Shown piece after piece: positions 1-36,342 of a stretch of DNA of 64,000 bases (the stretch's first letter is position 1; each line of letters begins with the position of its first letter). A model generated the notes under the pieces. That model was not told where the DNA came from. It did not search any database and saw only the letters and a program-made list of their open reading frames with translations. A program made the translations under genes and the position numbers. Source of the stretch: Tupaia tana (taxonomy: Eukaryota; Chordata; Mammalia; Scandentia; Tupaiidae); contig JAKSZU010000004.1 in assembly GCA_026018925.1 (NCBI GenBank), positions 39,017,233-39,081,232 on the forward strand, in the 5' to 3' direction.

Positions 1-1929
1 CATGTATGTGTCCATGCTAAGGGGCTGGCTGAAGCTGCATGTGGACTGTGGTGTCAAGATGATGTTGGGGATTCTGTCTTTCTGTTTCCTCTCACTCATG
101 GAAGAATAAACTTTTAGAAAAGATTTGTTTATCAGTTAATGGGCTTTCTATATTTTTTTATAGGACAGTTCAGCAAAATAAGTGCCTCTGATGGTTTTTG
201 ATTTGGCAGCAATGGAATCTCTTAGTATTCATTTCTTCAGCAATTATTACGTGTACCGAGTGCTTTCAATGTACCCAGTTTGTGTCTGAAGTGAGAGATA
301 AACAATCACAAAACAGACATTTTTATTTCCTCTTTAAGTGTAGTTGAATTTTCTAGAGAAGGTCTTACAGAAAAAGTTCCTGGTGGATTTGTTATAAAAA
401 GAAGAACTAATATTTATATTTTATGTCTCCTTTTATTAGCTCTAGCAATAAAATAGTGTCCAAGTCACTTTGTAACTTAGTCTCTGGGAGAATAAGGTAT
501 GTTCCTAACTCAGAGTGGAAAAAAAAATGTCACAATAGCACTATTCTATTGAAACTTTAATTCATTTCCTTTCTGAAGAATGTTCTTCATGCTTCTATGG
601 AAGTTAAGTTCACATAATTCTTTTCAATACGTCCTCCTTGCGGGCAAGCAGTCTTACCAGAAGACTAAGCACCAAGACTTTATGGTGCCAGTTTCCTGTG
701 TAGCTGTACCCAAGATCACTTTGGTCTGTGGTGGTTGTTTTGGCAGTGAAGGCTATGCCATGGTGATGAATGTGAGATGTTGTGAATAATATGTCACGTA
801 AGATGAGTTTTCATGGTTTTCCCAAGTACCGAACAGTACAGAAGTAGTTATAAATGGTGTCTTAATACCATAAGCAGTCCTGATAAGATGATAGGAATAT
901 TAATTTCAACTTTGACTTTATACTCGAAACTACTTGTGGCAATCATAAGTAGAAGTAGATACAGTTTTAATAAAGTTATTATCAGGGAAGACAGGTAGAT
1001 GAATGGCAAAGAAACGAAATATTGGGAATCCTGGATTTTGGTCTAGTCTTGGCTTTGTAAGAAAATAGATGGACATGAGGACTCATTTCATTTTTTTATT
1101 TCATCTGTTTAATCTCCTGACATGTAAACTGTGGTGTAGCTGAACTCAGACTCTGAGGTCAGTGCTTTGGTACAAATTCTGTTTTTGCCACTTGTCAGCT
1201 TGTAGGGACAGTTCATTCATTTTGCTGTCTCTGTTTCCTTAATTGAATTGGGTCATTCTTTTCTCCTCCAGTGTCACTCTCATCATAATTCTAGGGAGTT
1301 TCTTAGAGATTTTTCATGTGCTAATGTGATAAATTTCTTGATTTCCTTTCTTTCACTCTTCCTTGGCAATGTGTTTCATGTTCTATCCCTTATCATGTTC
1401 CTTATTGCAGACTTTTTCAATTTTAAACATACTACTTGGTATCCATTGTGTCTTGTTTTCTTTTATTCCAAAAATAATTTGACCTGACATGGCCAACAAC
1501 CTACTGGGCCTAACCCCTAATATCTCCTACCTTCCTGTTTTACTCTGCCTAAATTCTATGACCAGTCATTATAATAACTTTGTGATAGATCTTAAATTTC
1601 CTCTAGCTAGGCAGGGCATGTGTGGCTTTGGATACTATTCTCTTTTGCCTATTGAGATTTCCCTAGAGTTGCTCTTTTTTTCCTACTATCTCATATTTTC
1701 CTTCTCTACTGTATCATTCTTATCAGGATATAGATGTGTTGCAATCTGTCCAATAGAAAAACATTGTTTTTATTCCAATCTGTACTGACTACCCCACTAT
1801 TCTTGTAACTCCTTCCTTTTATGGAAAAAAACTTGTTTAAAGTGTTTTTTATGCTTTATATTTTCAATTTTCCCCTCTTATTCTTTCTTGAACCCATTTT
1901 ATCAAACACATAGAGCTTCACAGAAACTT

Positions 1930-2179
1930 TAAAAAAATTTTTTTTAAAGAGATTTTTGCTATAGGACACATGTACTCACCAGAGAGACAGAGACAAAGCA
2001 AAAAATCATCTCCCGGGGGAATGGCTATGCTGCAATCCCTTTTCCTCCATTCTGTTTTCCAGATTTTGGGCATGCATGCACACATGTCCAGTGTGTTTTA
2101 AGCCACCAAGTCCTGGACTCCAACCGCGGTCAATTACAGGAGAGTCCGGTGATGTAACCATTACGCCATCTGCTGTTTC
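1930..2179 (-). mobile_element. tRNA-derived SINE (long type), diverged
   Basis: Reads from the A-tail side (T-rich, then TTTTTGCTATAGGACACATG) to the tRNA-like head (CCATTACGCCATCTGCTG). It has the family's middle part CTCCCGGGGGAATGG. Mutations suggest an older copy. Confidence 0.8.
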
Positions 2180-2239
2180 ATACAGAAACTTTTCTTAAAG
2201 GTTAACCAATAGCTTCCATATTGCTGTTAAATCAGATGA

Positions 2240-2480
2240 TAAGGTCCAGCCTCCTGGTACAGTGAAGGTGAACTGACATGTGGTGCTGGGAGCCACATGG
2301 CTGACCATGGGATTGAATCCCCAGGTCATCAAGTTGGGTGCATGTGTGTGTGCTCAAGGTCCTGATGAACTATAGGGACAAGAAAAGGAATTGCAGCAAG
2401 GAGGCCCTGTTGAGGGTATGTTTCTCTTTCTCTCCTCTCTCATGCATGCATACACACACTATCAAATATTATAAACTTAA
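2240..2480 (+). mobile_element. tRNA-derived SINE, strongly diverged
   Basis: Starts near CAGCCTCCTGGTACAGTGAAG and has a remnant B-box (GATTGAATCCCC), then TGCATGTGTGTGTGCTCAAG and a pyrimidine-rich end. Probably an older relative of the dominant SINE family. Confidence 0.5.
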
Positions 2481-2814
2481 AAACATAAAGAGAACACTCT
2501 GAATTTCTCTTAAAAAGAGAGAGATGAGATCTAGTCTCAGTCTTCCTCTAATTTGACTCATTGCAGCATTTGATATAGTTGATCACTGACTTGTTTATAA
2601 CATACTTTGCTTCTATAATATCTGCCCACCTTGTCTATTTTTTTCTCTTATACCTCTGTCTTCTTTTTCTTTGCTAATTCTTTCACATTTCCCTCTGACT
2701 TTTAAATGTGCCCTAGAGTTTAGTTGTTGAACTTCCTCTTCATCTGTCTCTAGCTCTTTCCTGGATGCTACTCTTTATATGGTGACGACTCCTAAATGTA
2801 TATCTGTAAGCACT

Positions 2815-2930
2815 TTCCCCCTAGGGGGGTGATTTCTCACTTTTCTTCTCTTTCTGTCTCCTCTGTCTCTCTCTCTCTGGCAAGTGCACGTACCCTATGC
2901 TAAAAATCTAAGGAAAAAACAAAAAAGAAG
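2815..2930 (+). mobile_element. 5'-truncated SINE
   Basis: Only the 3' part of the family is present: GGGGGGTGATTTCTCAC, the CTCTGTCTCTCTC tract, CACGTACCCTATG and an A-rich end. Confidence 0.65.
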
Positions 2931-4851
2931 ATGGTACCATGATGGATGTATTAGGAGTGAAAGTGCTTAACACGTAGTAGGTACTAAGTAAGTGTGTTTC
3001 TTTTCTTCTTGTCTTTCAGATATTATGTTCCCACTGAGATCGAGTTTTGCCACATTTGGTATTCTTTGGAGGATAAATTCTATAATCTGTAATCATTGAT
3101 ATTCTTTTTATGAGGCTAACAGAAGAAAGCACTGCATTTTATTTTTCAACCACATTGTGTGATGATACAGTAATAGAATCATTTGAAGGTGGACATCTCT
3201 GATGCCTGTTGGCCTTTTTTGCTTTAGAAGATAGTACAGAGATTCTGCTAGACTGCCTTGAGACAGTTTTCTGTTACTAATTATCTTGATATTATGTCAA
3301 AGATTCTGTTATTCTTTCCTTTGGTTATGACAGACATGGGCCCCAAATGGAGGAAAAATTGACTTCAAACAACTTACTTTAAAAATAACTACTCATTAGC
3401 AGGCTTACTTATATTAGTTCTTTTTAATTTATTTCCTTAACCAGATACATTTGTTTACAGATGGGACATGATTCTCTAGATCTTTCAGATGGGTAACTCT
3501 ATTTCTAATAACGCAAAGTCCTTAATCTAGTCAATCTGAGTTTTCAAATTAATTCTTCTTGCCTGACTTAAATCTCCCTTATACTAGGTTTTAGTGTCAC
3601 ATTTGATTTTCAGACTTGAAAACTAGCTCCCTCTCAAACCTTCTTATTGTAAAGAATTCCAGTTTTGGTGAAATAGTATTAGCAGAAAATTATTTTAGTC
3701 AGATCAGCCTTTCTCCTTTCTTCACACTGTGGTGATCTTAGAGGGGGATTGTAGAATAGGAGGAGATAATGAGAAACCGGAACTGTGAGATGTCCTTCAT
3801 GGACAATTGAATGGGAAGAAGATAGGAAGAGATTGATGAGCACGTGTAGGAAGTGGCTTTTGTAGGAATTCTCTCAATTCAAAGACTTCATTAAAACTTA
3901 GTCATTGTTTAGTAACTCATTTATGCATTTTAAAAACAATGAAAACAATGGCCTTCTTTGTGGAATTAGGTCCATGTGCCATGTCTGGAGACAAAATCAT
4001 AATGAACTAATGTTTATCTACAGTCACATATTCCATGTCATTCTCTGGAAGGTCCCTTTTCTTTTTCGAGTTTTCTACTTCTATCTAGGACTCATAGGCA
4101 AAAAATTCATGATAGCATTAAAACCCACAGGGAGAAAATACAGAAAAGACCGGTACCCAATCTTAATGGTAGTTGAGCTACTTAAAGGAGTTCTATATGA
4201 CTTTACTTCATAATTTTTACTTTTCTGCATTTAGGTATTCTTCGGAAAGCTTGTTTTAATAAGAAATTTTAAAAATAAGTTCATATTTTACCTGAAAAGA
4301 AAAAGGAGCAAATGGATGCACCAAATACCCTGGTCAGTTTGTCTTTCTGATCTATTTTTATCTAGTCAAACATGATGTAGATCATCTTAAATATGGTACT
4401 TAATGCATTTGAGCATAATGTGAATACCAGAAATAAGATGTAAATTTTTTGTCTTTTTTCCTCCTTTGCTTTCTGTAGCACAGAAGAAAGTAATTTTAAA
4501 ACAAGAACACTTAAAGTGTATTAATACCTAGATGTTAATATCTCCTTTTCTTTAGCTAGGTGACTGCATAGTACTTAAATGTTAATGAAGAGGCAACAAA
4601 GTATAACCCTCCAACATCATCCCATAATCTAATTTTAAGTAGAAGGTATCTGTGTATTTTCGGTTCTGTTTTTCAAAAAATTACAGTTACTACTATATGT
4701 ACTTGTTTTATGTTACATAAACTTTTAATATAAAACTTAATCTCTTAGATGTTATTTGATTGGGAGACCTCGGCCAAATTAGGCATAGGTTCCTTATTAT
4801 AAAATAAAAAATAACAGTAATTGCCTATATTAAGTGGAAATGTTAAAATTG

Positions 4852-5132
4852 ATAAAGCTTGAGAATATTTTAGCAGTTAAATATATGCAAAGTAAATACC
4901 ATGATTAGTCTTAGATGACAGTCCCTGGTTTGAGAAAAAAGTTTGGTTTGACATCTAGTAATTGAGGAGTTTTTTTTTTTTTTTTCTCTTTTTTTCCATG
5001 ATACTACCTTGTTTCAGCAAAGCCATATACGTATCAGGTGTAGAGGACATTGGTTTTCACATGTTAAAAAAATAAGTAGAGCAGATAGGTACCTAAAAAC
5101 ATACTTTTATAAAAGGAATAAAGAACAGTTTA
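4852..5132. repeat. tandem duplication, copy 1
   Basis: 281-bp unit beginning ATAAAGCTTGAG and ending CAGTTTAA. It is repeated immediately downstream. The internal T run is 16 T in this copy. Confidence 0.95.
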
Positions 5133-5418
5133 ATAAAGCTTGAGAATATTTTAGCAGTTATATATATGCAAAGTAAATACCATGATTAGTCTTAGATGAC
5201 AGTCCCTGGTTTGAGAAAAAAGTTTGGTTTGACATCTAGTAATTGAGGAGTTTTTTTTTTTTTTTTTTTTTCTCTTTTTTTCCATGATACTACCTTGTTT
5301 CAGCAAAGCCATATACGTATCAGGTGTAGAGGACATTGGTTTTCACATGTTAAAAAAATAAGTAGAGCAGATAGGTACCTAAAAACATACTTTTATAAAA
5401 GGAATAAAGAACAGTTTA
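5133..5418. repeat. tandem duplication, copy 2
   Basis: 286-bp unit directly abutting copy 1. By eye it differs by one substitution (AGTTATATAT against AGTTAAATAT) and a longer T run (21 T), which accounts for the 5-bp length difference. Such identity means a very recent event, or an assembly artefact. Confidence 0.95.
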
Positions 5419-5706
5419 ATAATTCCACACTCATTTCTCTATTTGATCGCTAAATATTTAAAAGAGTTTTTCAGTTATGGTCTGTCGATCTCAAAGAGAA
5501 AGTATGATTATCTAAACGTACACTTTTTTTTAAAAAAGGAATTGCTTGCTGAGCTCAGTGCTGTCTGTAAAACATTGCAAAATTGTGTGCATCTGCACAT
5601 TAAAATCATGATATACAGCAGGCTAAAATGGAACAGAATTTGATTGCAGACCTGACAATGGTTTTCTTGGTTTTATCACCAGAAACATATCTTGTTGGAA
5701 TTATGC

Positions 5707-29356
<23,650 letters not shown>

Positions 29357-29426
29357 TTTCTCCCAGTGGAGGATCGAGATTTCTGGCACCAACTGCAGAA
29401 TGAGGAGGCAAGTCATCAGCCGGGCC

Positions 29427-29435
29427 CTTTTTATG
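29427..29435 (-). promoter_or_regulatory. RPE65 TATA-like promoter element
   Basis: On the minus strand a CATAAAAAG element lies about 75 nt upstream of the RPE65 start codon. That would place transcription initiation near position 29400 and give a 5' UTR of roughly 45-60 nt, in line with the short human 5' UTR. No CpG island is evident, as expected for a tissue-restricted gene. The transcription start itself is inferred. Confidence 0.5.
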
Positions 29436-30424
29436 TCTTCTAAATTCCCCTGAAAGGAGTTATGGCTTTGGAAGCCCTTCCCCACCCCCCTCAACAAAGG
29501 GAGGGGAACAGAAGTGGCTTTCAGTGCCCAGATCCTCCTGACGCTTGAGCATTCTTTGGGCCTGCCGTTCCCATAACAGTTTTTTTGGCTGTTTTCCAGA
29601 GACCTCAATCCTTCCCAAAAAGAAGGAGAAGCGGATTAGAAAGAAAGGAACAGTGTGGGAGTGGCCAGTGCCTGGCCTGAGCTGATCTGAGTCACCCCAC
29701 TGCAACCTGGCACTGTTCTCTGGCACCTACCTCCTGCTGCCACCTCTGTGCCTTCATCCTCTCATTCATTTATTCATCCACTCATTAATTCACTTTATTT
29801 TTTAAAATTATACATCATCTATGTACTCATGTCAACAACAAATATATTAACATCATCTATGGACAGGCACAGATGGATACTGTCCTTGTCTTCACAGATC
29901 TTATAAATTGGCAAGGGTAACTGGGAATGAACTATTTAATAAGATTTTATTAGTGCTAAGATTGACATATGGGGTGTTATGGCAGATCATGGTAACACCT
30001 CTAACCCTCTCTGGCCACCTTGTTTACAGCATTCAGTATGCCACATCTTCCAACCAGGCTGCAGATTTCAGCTATGTCTTTTTGATTTACTGAGATGATT
30101 CTTCTCATATTTTTGCTGGTCATTAATGCTTGCCTGCTCTCTACCTTGCCTTCTGGCCCAGTGGTATGTGTCCTGCACTCTGAGAATATGTACCACTATT
30201 TCACTCATATTTCTGTACTCTTTAATTAATCTCCAGTTGTTTGCCAGACATGGTAATGCCCAAAGGAGTCCCTGGAAAACTGACAAGGTTTATATTATAC
30301 CCGCTGACAATTTTAACACTTTTTAAGAAACTCCAACAATTTTAAATTTAATAAGTGGCTATGGCTATTGACCACTGAGCTCTTCTTCAACAAAACTGTA
30401 TAACAGGATCAAATCCTAGATTTG

Positions 30425-30590
30425 TGTCCCATTGCAGGGCTGGCTTGTGGGCTTGCCCATGACCTGGAATGGCTGAGGCTCAGGGAGGATTGTGATATGA
30501 AGACCCCGTTAGGAGTGGCTATTGCTCTCCCTGTGTGTTATGTGCATGCACATACTCTCTATTGTGAATAAAAGAAACTTTAAAAATACG
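30425..30590 (+). mobile_element. older SINE, truncated
   Basis: GGGCTGGCTTGTGGGC, AGGCTCAGGGAGGATTGTGA, TGTGCATGCACATACTC, then an A-rich end with GAATAAAAG. Confidence 0.45.
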
Positions 30591-30777
30591 TAACTGTCCT
30601 AACATCTAAAGATAGATGTCAGGAGTTCCCTCGCAGTGCCCTGCTATGAGGCACCGGGATGTGATCTGGGCTCCACTGATCTGAGGCAGTGGAAGAGGTC
30701 CCAGTGGTAAAACCCAGTGCCCAGTCTCAGCAGTCAACAGTGGAGCCTGGGGCGTTATTATTGGCTGGGTATTTTCT

Positions 30778-30983
30778 TTCCCTTTTTTTTTTTTTAAAGA
30801 ATTATTTTATTTAACTTTATTTATTTGTTAATTTGACCAGAGAAATAGAGAGAGAGAGAAAGAGAAAGAGGAGAGAGATAGAGAGAGAGTGAGCCAAAAT
30901 GAACCTACAGGTCTGGGACTCGAACTGCGGTCAGCCATGTGGAAATCCAGCACCCTAATCACCATGCCACCTGCCAGTTCCCT
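30778..30983 (-). mobile_element. short-type tRNA-derived SINE
   Basis: T run, AATTTGACCAGAGAAATAGA, CAGGTCTGGGACTCGAACTG and CACCATGCCACCTGCCAG. A 15-bp target duplication GGCTGGGTATTTTCT lies at 30763-30777 and 30984-30998. Confidence 0.9.
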
Positions 30984-31151
30984 GGCTGGGTATTTTCTAA
31001 GCTCTACCCTTTGGCCATATGAGAGATTTTGTTGGTGCTCTAATATTTAAAATATTTGTGTTCTGCTTTAATTAGCTAGAATTGGTTTTGTTGTTTGTGT
31101 CTAAAAGCCCTAGTATAGGGTACTATGGCATCACATGGTAAGAATATCTAT

Positions 31152-31173
31152 TGGGTTGCTAGGAAAGTCATGA
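31152..31173 (+). mobile_element. mariner-like terminal sequence
   Basis: TTGGGTTGCTAGGAAAGTCA immediately before the RPL21 5' UTR. It matches the ends of the palindromic elements at 31882-31971 and 50220-50305, and is preceded by TA as expected for Tc1/mariner target sites. Confidence 0.6.
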
Positions 31174-31727
<554 letters not shown>

Positions 31728-31881
31728 CTATAAACATGTTTGCCTTAATTGAGTAGAATTATGTTCCCTCCCAAAAGCTAATTTTTATTGGGCTTTAACT
31801 CATTTTGTAATATCTTTATTCAAATTTAGTATTTTTTCACTTGAAAGATGTTAGGTGATTTTTACAACAAATGAAACTCAG

Positions 31882-31971
31882 TTGGTTCGGGAAAAAAAAA
31901 GAAAAGTCATGATGTATTTTTGTATGTTCTACTATGCAAAAATTCATGACTTTTCCAAGAGCCAATATATT
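31882..31971. mobile_element. palindromic mariner-like MITE
   Basis: Arms GAAAAGTCATGATGTATTTTT and AAAATTCATGACTTTTCC are inverted repeats around a short loop. The right end CCAATA is followed by TA. Family not identified, and it is not MADE1. Confidence 0.65.
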
Positions 31972-32039
31972 GGTGTTAGGGAATCCCAGGAGAAATAAGC
32001 TTCCAAACTGAGATAGGAAGAATGTAAAAAAGTTATCTA

Positions 32040-32660
32040 GTTAAAGGGCAAATAAAAGAATATTCAGGCACAGGTTGTAGAATTTATAAAAGTCTGAATG
32101 TGAACACAATGTAATGTGAGAGATAAAAGATAATCATAGACCAGATTTTGTAGAACTTTGTAAACCATGTAAAGAAATCAAGACCCATATCCTAAGAAGA
32201 GGAAATCATTGAAATGTTTTAGTCAGAAGAGTGACACCATCTTATTTGCCTTTTATTTTTTTAAATTTTTTAAATTGAATTTTCTGTTTTTAAAGAATTA
32301 TTTATTAATTTTATTTATTCATTCATTTATTTTAATTTGACCATAGAGAGATACAGAGAGAGAGTGAGAAAGTGAGAAAGCAACCCACCAGGTCCAGGAC
32401 ATGAACCTGGGTTGGCTATGTGGGAGCCTCTAGCACCTCAACCACCATGCCACCTGCTGGTCCCTTATTTGCCTTTTATTAAGACCATTCTGATTGTGCT
32501 GTGGATAACTCATTGGAATGGGATATTTGTGTGAGATAAATGATATGGAAGCACAAATGAAGTAAGGATATCTGATATAGGGGGACGTACTTGGGGATGG
32601 ATATAAATGGTCAGATTCAAGAGATATTTCAGAGGAGGCCTGATTAAATTTTGTGATTGG
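32040..32660 (+). repeat. L2-like fragment around a SINE
   Basis: CAGATTTTGTAGAACTTTGT, AATCAAGACCCATATCC, GACACCATC and AAGACCATTCTGATTGTGCT have L2 wording. The SINE at 32258-32463 split it. Confidence 0.5.
32258..32463 (-). mobile_element. short-type tRNA-derived SINE
   Basis: AATTTGACCATAGAGAGATA, CAACCCACCAGGTCCAGGAC, CACCATGCCACCTGCTGGTC. A perfect 17-bp target duplication CTTATTTGCCTTTTATT lies at 32241-32257 and 32464-32480. Confidence 0.93.
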
Positions 32661-33433
32661 TAAATGTGCTGGAATGAAAAAAGGTAGCAAAAAGATGACC
32701 ACTATGTTTCTGGCACAATTCATTGAAATAGTGCATATTGTTTGAGTGTGTGTGTGTGTGTGTATGTGTGATGTTTCAGGCATGTAGAGAAAATGAATTC
32801 TGATTTTGGTTTATTTATTAAAGGAGGTGATCACAGGGGGCTTTAATTGTTTTACAGCCTCAGGGAGGTGGAATAAGCCTATCTGGAGGATAGGCTGAGG
32901 ACTGGGAGGTGGGAGGATATAGAGAGGAGATGGAGGGGCATATCTGGTGAAAGATGCAGAGTGAGAGAAGACAGAGAAATGGGCAGTTTGGAATGTGCTG
33001 GGCAGTTTGGAATGTGCTTAGAAGGACTTTACTCCTGCTGCACCATTTGCATTGTAGTTTATTGTTTCAGAAGACCTGCTCTCCCTGAGTTAGAGCTATG
33101 GGCTTTGTGATTGCTGTACACTGTCAGTTCACTGAAGAGAGATTCCAGGAATATCAGGACCCAGGTACTTTTCTTTCCTTTCATCTTTCTTTTGCTTAGT
33201 ATAAGAGGCCAAAGAAAAAGACTTCATGGGAGCCAAGTGCCAGAAAACTTATACCAGTTGAGCGGTAGAGCATTAATCTGCTGTAGTTTATAGGAAACAC
33301 ACCTTCCTGGATGATGGAAATCTAGTCTTACTGGTGCCCTTGTCTGCACAAATACCTTTCTTAGGTATCCCTGTGCCACCTTTAGTGTTTGGTGTTCTGA
33401 GGCTTTAGCCACATTATTTAAGAACAAGAATTT

Positions 33434-33698
33434 GGGACCGGTAGTTGGCATAATGTCTATGTAGTTGGACTCCCACGTAGTCGAGTGCAGTTTGAGTCCC
33501 AGACCTGGTGGCTTAAACTCATGCCAGGCGTGTGTGTGAGCATGCCCAAGATCCCGAGGGGAGAATGGAGGAGAAGGGATTGCGGCGTGGTCATCCTCCC
33601 TGAGGGGTGATTTCTTGCTTTCTGTCTCCCTGTCTCTCTGGTGAGCACATGCGCCATATAGCAAAAACCTCTCAAAAAAAAAAAAAAAAAAAAAAAAA
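33434..33698 (+). mobile_element. tRNA-derived SINE (long type)
   Basis: GGGACCGGTAGTTGGCATAA, GTTTGAGTCCCAGACC, CATCCTCCCTGAGGGGTG, then a 25-A tail. Target duplication AAGAACAAGAATT / AAGAACAGGAATT. Confidence 0.92.
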
Positions 33699-33731
33699 GA
33701 ACAGGAATTGGTTTTAGTGATTTTTTTTTTT

Positions 33732-33762
<31 letters not shown>

Positions 33763-34170
33763 GGCATTGTTTTACATCTTTTAAGTAGTACTTTCATCCA
33801 GGTACAGACGTTGTGTCAATACAATTTTCTGAATTTTATTACATGCCCAGTGATATTTTAGTGACCCTTGTGAAAAGAAACTTTTGGGTTCTTAGCTGTC
33901 CTCTAATCTCTGTCTTCAACACTTCCATGATCATATGGTCAGAGGAATTCCTTTGAAAGAAAAATCTAATCATGTTCCTTTCTCACTTGGACCTTTAAGA
34001 TGTCCACATAATTCACTGGCTAAAACCCAAGCACTTCACGTTAGCACAGCTGCACTGTCCTCAGCACCCTGACCTCTGCCGACCTGTGGCACCATAACCT
34101 GCCACTTTCCCTTTCCATTTGTGCCCCAGCACACCGGCTGTTCATTGTTTCTCATGGCAGGGTAGTGTTT

Positions 34171-34446
34171 CTTTCTTTCTTTCTTTCTTTTTTTTTTGGA
34201 GAGGTTTTTGCTATAGGGCGCGTGCGCTCGCCAGCCAGTCAGAGAGAGACAGAGAGTTAGAAAGCGAGAAATCACCCCCCAGGGGGGATGGCCACGCCGC
34301 AATCCCTTCTCCATTCTCCTCTCGGGATCTTGGGCACGCACGCACATGCACCCGGTGTGAGTTTTAAGTCACCGGGTCCTGGACTTGAACCGCGGTCGAC
34401 TACGTGGGAGTCCAGTGACATAGCCATTACGCTAACTGCTGGTCCC
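34171..34446 (-). mobile_element. tRNA-derived SINE, young
   Basis: GGAGAGGTTTTTGCTATAGG, GCGCGTGCGCTCGCCAGCCA, CCCCCCAGGGGGGATGG, ACTTGAACCGCGGTCGAC, CATTACGCTAACTGCTGGTC. Perfect 15-bp target duplication GGCAGGGTAGTGTTT. Its tail carries a CTTT microsatellite. Confidence 0.94.
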
Positions 34447-35419
34447 GGCAGGGTAGTGTTTCAAGCCTCCCTTTTTGCACCCATTCTAACCTTTCCCTTG
34501 GACCTCCCCCTCTTTGCTCCTTTGTTCCCCCATGATAAATTCTCCGTTTCTGTCACAACCTGATGGAGCACTAACTACCTGTGATGCCGCAGGCATGGCG
34601 CTCTTTTATCCTTTTCAGAATCTCACGTATGAGACTATTTTTGTGTATATCACATTACCTTATTTCACTTGTTAGCATGGTTGCCTTCCACTTTAGGTTA
34701 CAAGTTTCTTGCCTATTGTAGAGAAATAGAATTAACTTGCCCCCAGCACTATGCAATTTGGCTCAATGTTCAATACTTGTCAGGGTGGAAATTGGCAGCC
34801 AAATCAGCTGCTCTCCCAGAAGGAAACTGACAGAGTAGCAAAACTCTTGCACTCAGTTCTGCAGCACCCCTAGGAATCACATGCAAGGCAACCCTTCCTG
34901 CCCTCCCATCTCCACGCCACTGTCGGAACTTAGTCTGGCTTGTCATCCTTCAAAAATATCTGGGAGGGGGTACATCTATAGCTCCAACCATGCATGTTCT
35001 TTCTCTCTCTCGTCTCCTTTAGTGGACATCAGAGCATCCTCTTGCCGATAGGTCTCAACTTTCATTCAGAGAATCTCTCTTGTTTTCTAGATGTCTGTGT
35101 GAGCAAAAAACATGGATATTATTGTGGTCTCTGGCTTTGGTCTAATATGTTTTGATATCTGCTAGCTTAAAATGGTAGAGCCTGGCAACAGGCTTACTGC
35201 AACGCTTATGCGTCGTCATGTTCAGGGCACCAGTACGAGGGCTCAAAACTCGTTGTTTGTTGAGTTTAGTAGAGGCTACTAGAAGAACTGTCTCAGTGAA
35301 CTGAGCAGGCAAAACAAAAATTTTGCTTATAAATGGGTGCTTAAGGATTTGATTTGCTTTTCCTAAAGAATTTGAATTATTTTACTTAAAATCTTGATTA
35401 TGCCTTGATTTTAATTAAT

Positions 35420-35430
35420 CAGCTCTGGAT

Positions 35431-35468
<38 letters not shown>

Positions 35469-35500
35469 GCATGCATGCACATACACACACACAAACACAG
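35420..35500. repeat. (CT)n/(CA)n microsatellite
   Basis: Compound run of CT then CA dinucleotides, followed by imperfect GCATGCACACACAC. Confidence 0.9.
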
Positions 35501-35652
35501 CAAAGAGGATTCTGGGTCAGCTCTATTGGATTAACGGTAGCTCAGCTATTGAAGGCCTATGGTACACTGTAATTTTTGAAGTCCTGTCAACTGGTATAAA
35601 TGCAGAACTGTGGGCAGCTGAAATCTTTAGAATAAAGACCCCTCCATACACA

Positions 35653-35692
35653 CTACCACCACCACCACCACCACCACCACCACTCCTTGGAC
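35653..35692. repeat. (CCA)n trinucleotide repeat
   Basis: About twelve uninterrupted ACC/CCA units. Confidence 0.93.
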
Positions 35693-36129
35693 TGGAAGTT
35701 TATTAGGTAAAAGAACCTCAAATGTGGACTAAAACCACGTAATCTCTTATTGCAGGTATCAGACAAAGAGTTATTCAGATAGCATTAGGAGTTCTGGTTG
35801 TGCTGATCTAGTTTATGGAATTATGAGGTTGCTTTGTTGGTCCCTCTTAGATGATGGAAGAATAGACAATGGAATCCTTAACAGATGGAAGTTGTGAATA
35901 TAGCTGGCTGAATGTCAAGGCTTATCTGTATTCCTCTACTTACCAGAGTATTTATTATATGTTTTTATGTTTATTTCCCTACTTGGAAAGTTTCTTGAGA
36001 GCAGTCTCCTTGATTAATTTGTCACTGTATTACTGTATAACCCATTAATCAAAAAATGGTTATTTTGAAATATTAGAAGTATTTTAGGCTATTGTAAATG
36101 GTGGGCTTTAAATTGTTTTTCTTTCTTCC

Positions 36130-36342
36130 ATACATGAAAAAGGAAGAGAGAAAAAGAAAGAGGAGAGGTACCTCTGGCTGGGACTTCATGTTCCAAATTG
36201 TTCCCAGTTTCAGCCAATCCATATTATGAGCACACCTATATCCAGTATGTTCAGGGAGGTCTCCAGACCCACGCCTGGAACCTACCCATGTAGGTCAGCC
36301 TTGCAGAGTTCTGGGCTGTTACTGTACCACCACCTGGCCCTA
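36130..36342 (-). mobile_element. third SINE family, copy 1
   Basis: Shares GGAGGTCTCCAGA, CCATGTAGGTCAGCCTTGCA and a CACCACCTGGCC-like end with 52570-52790. Distinct from the dominant family. Confidence 0.5.

Larger units (their letters stand above)
1..4723. other. non-coding flank downstream of RPE65
   Basis: No gene is recognisable. Open frames here are short and without similarity to anything I know. The stretch holds SINE copies at 1930-2179, 2240-2480 and 2815-2930, and otherwise AT-rich unannotated sequence, probably decayed ancient repeats. Confidence 0.6.
4724..5706 (-). other. RPE65: probable RPE65 3' UTR
   Basis: The human RPE65 3' UTR is of the order of 1 kb. Here the 980 bp after the stop codon are AT-rich and free of recognisable SINEs. 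An ATTAAA-type signal lies on the minus strand at 4724-4729 and others at about 5127 and 5415; the true cleavage site is not decidable by eye. The region contains the 281/286-bp tandem duplication described separately. Confidence 0.45.
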
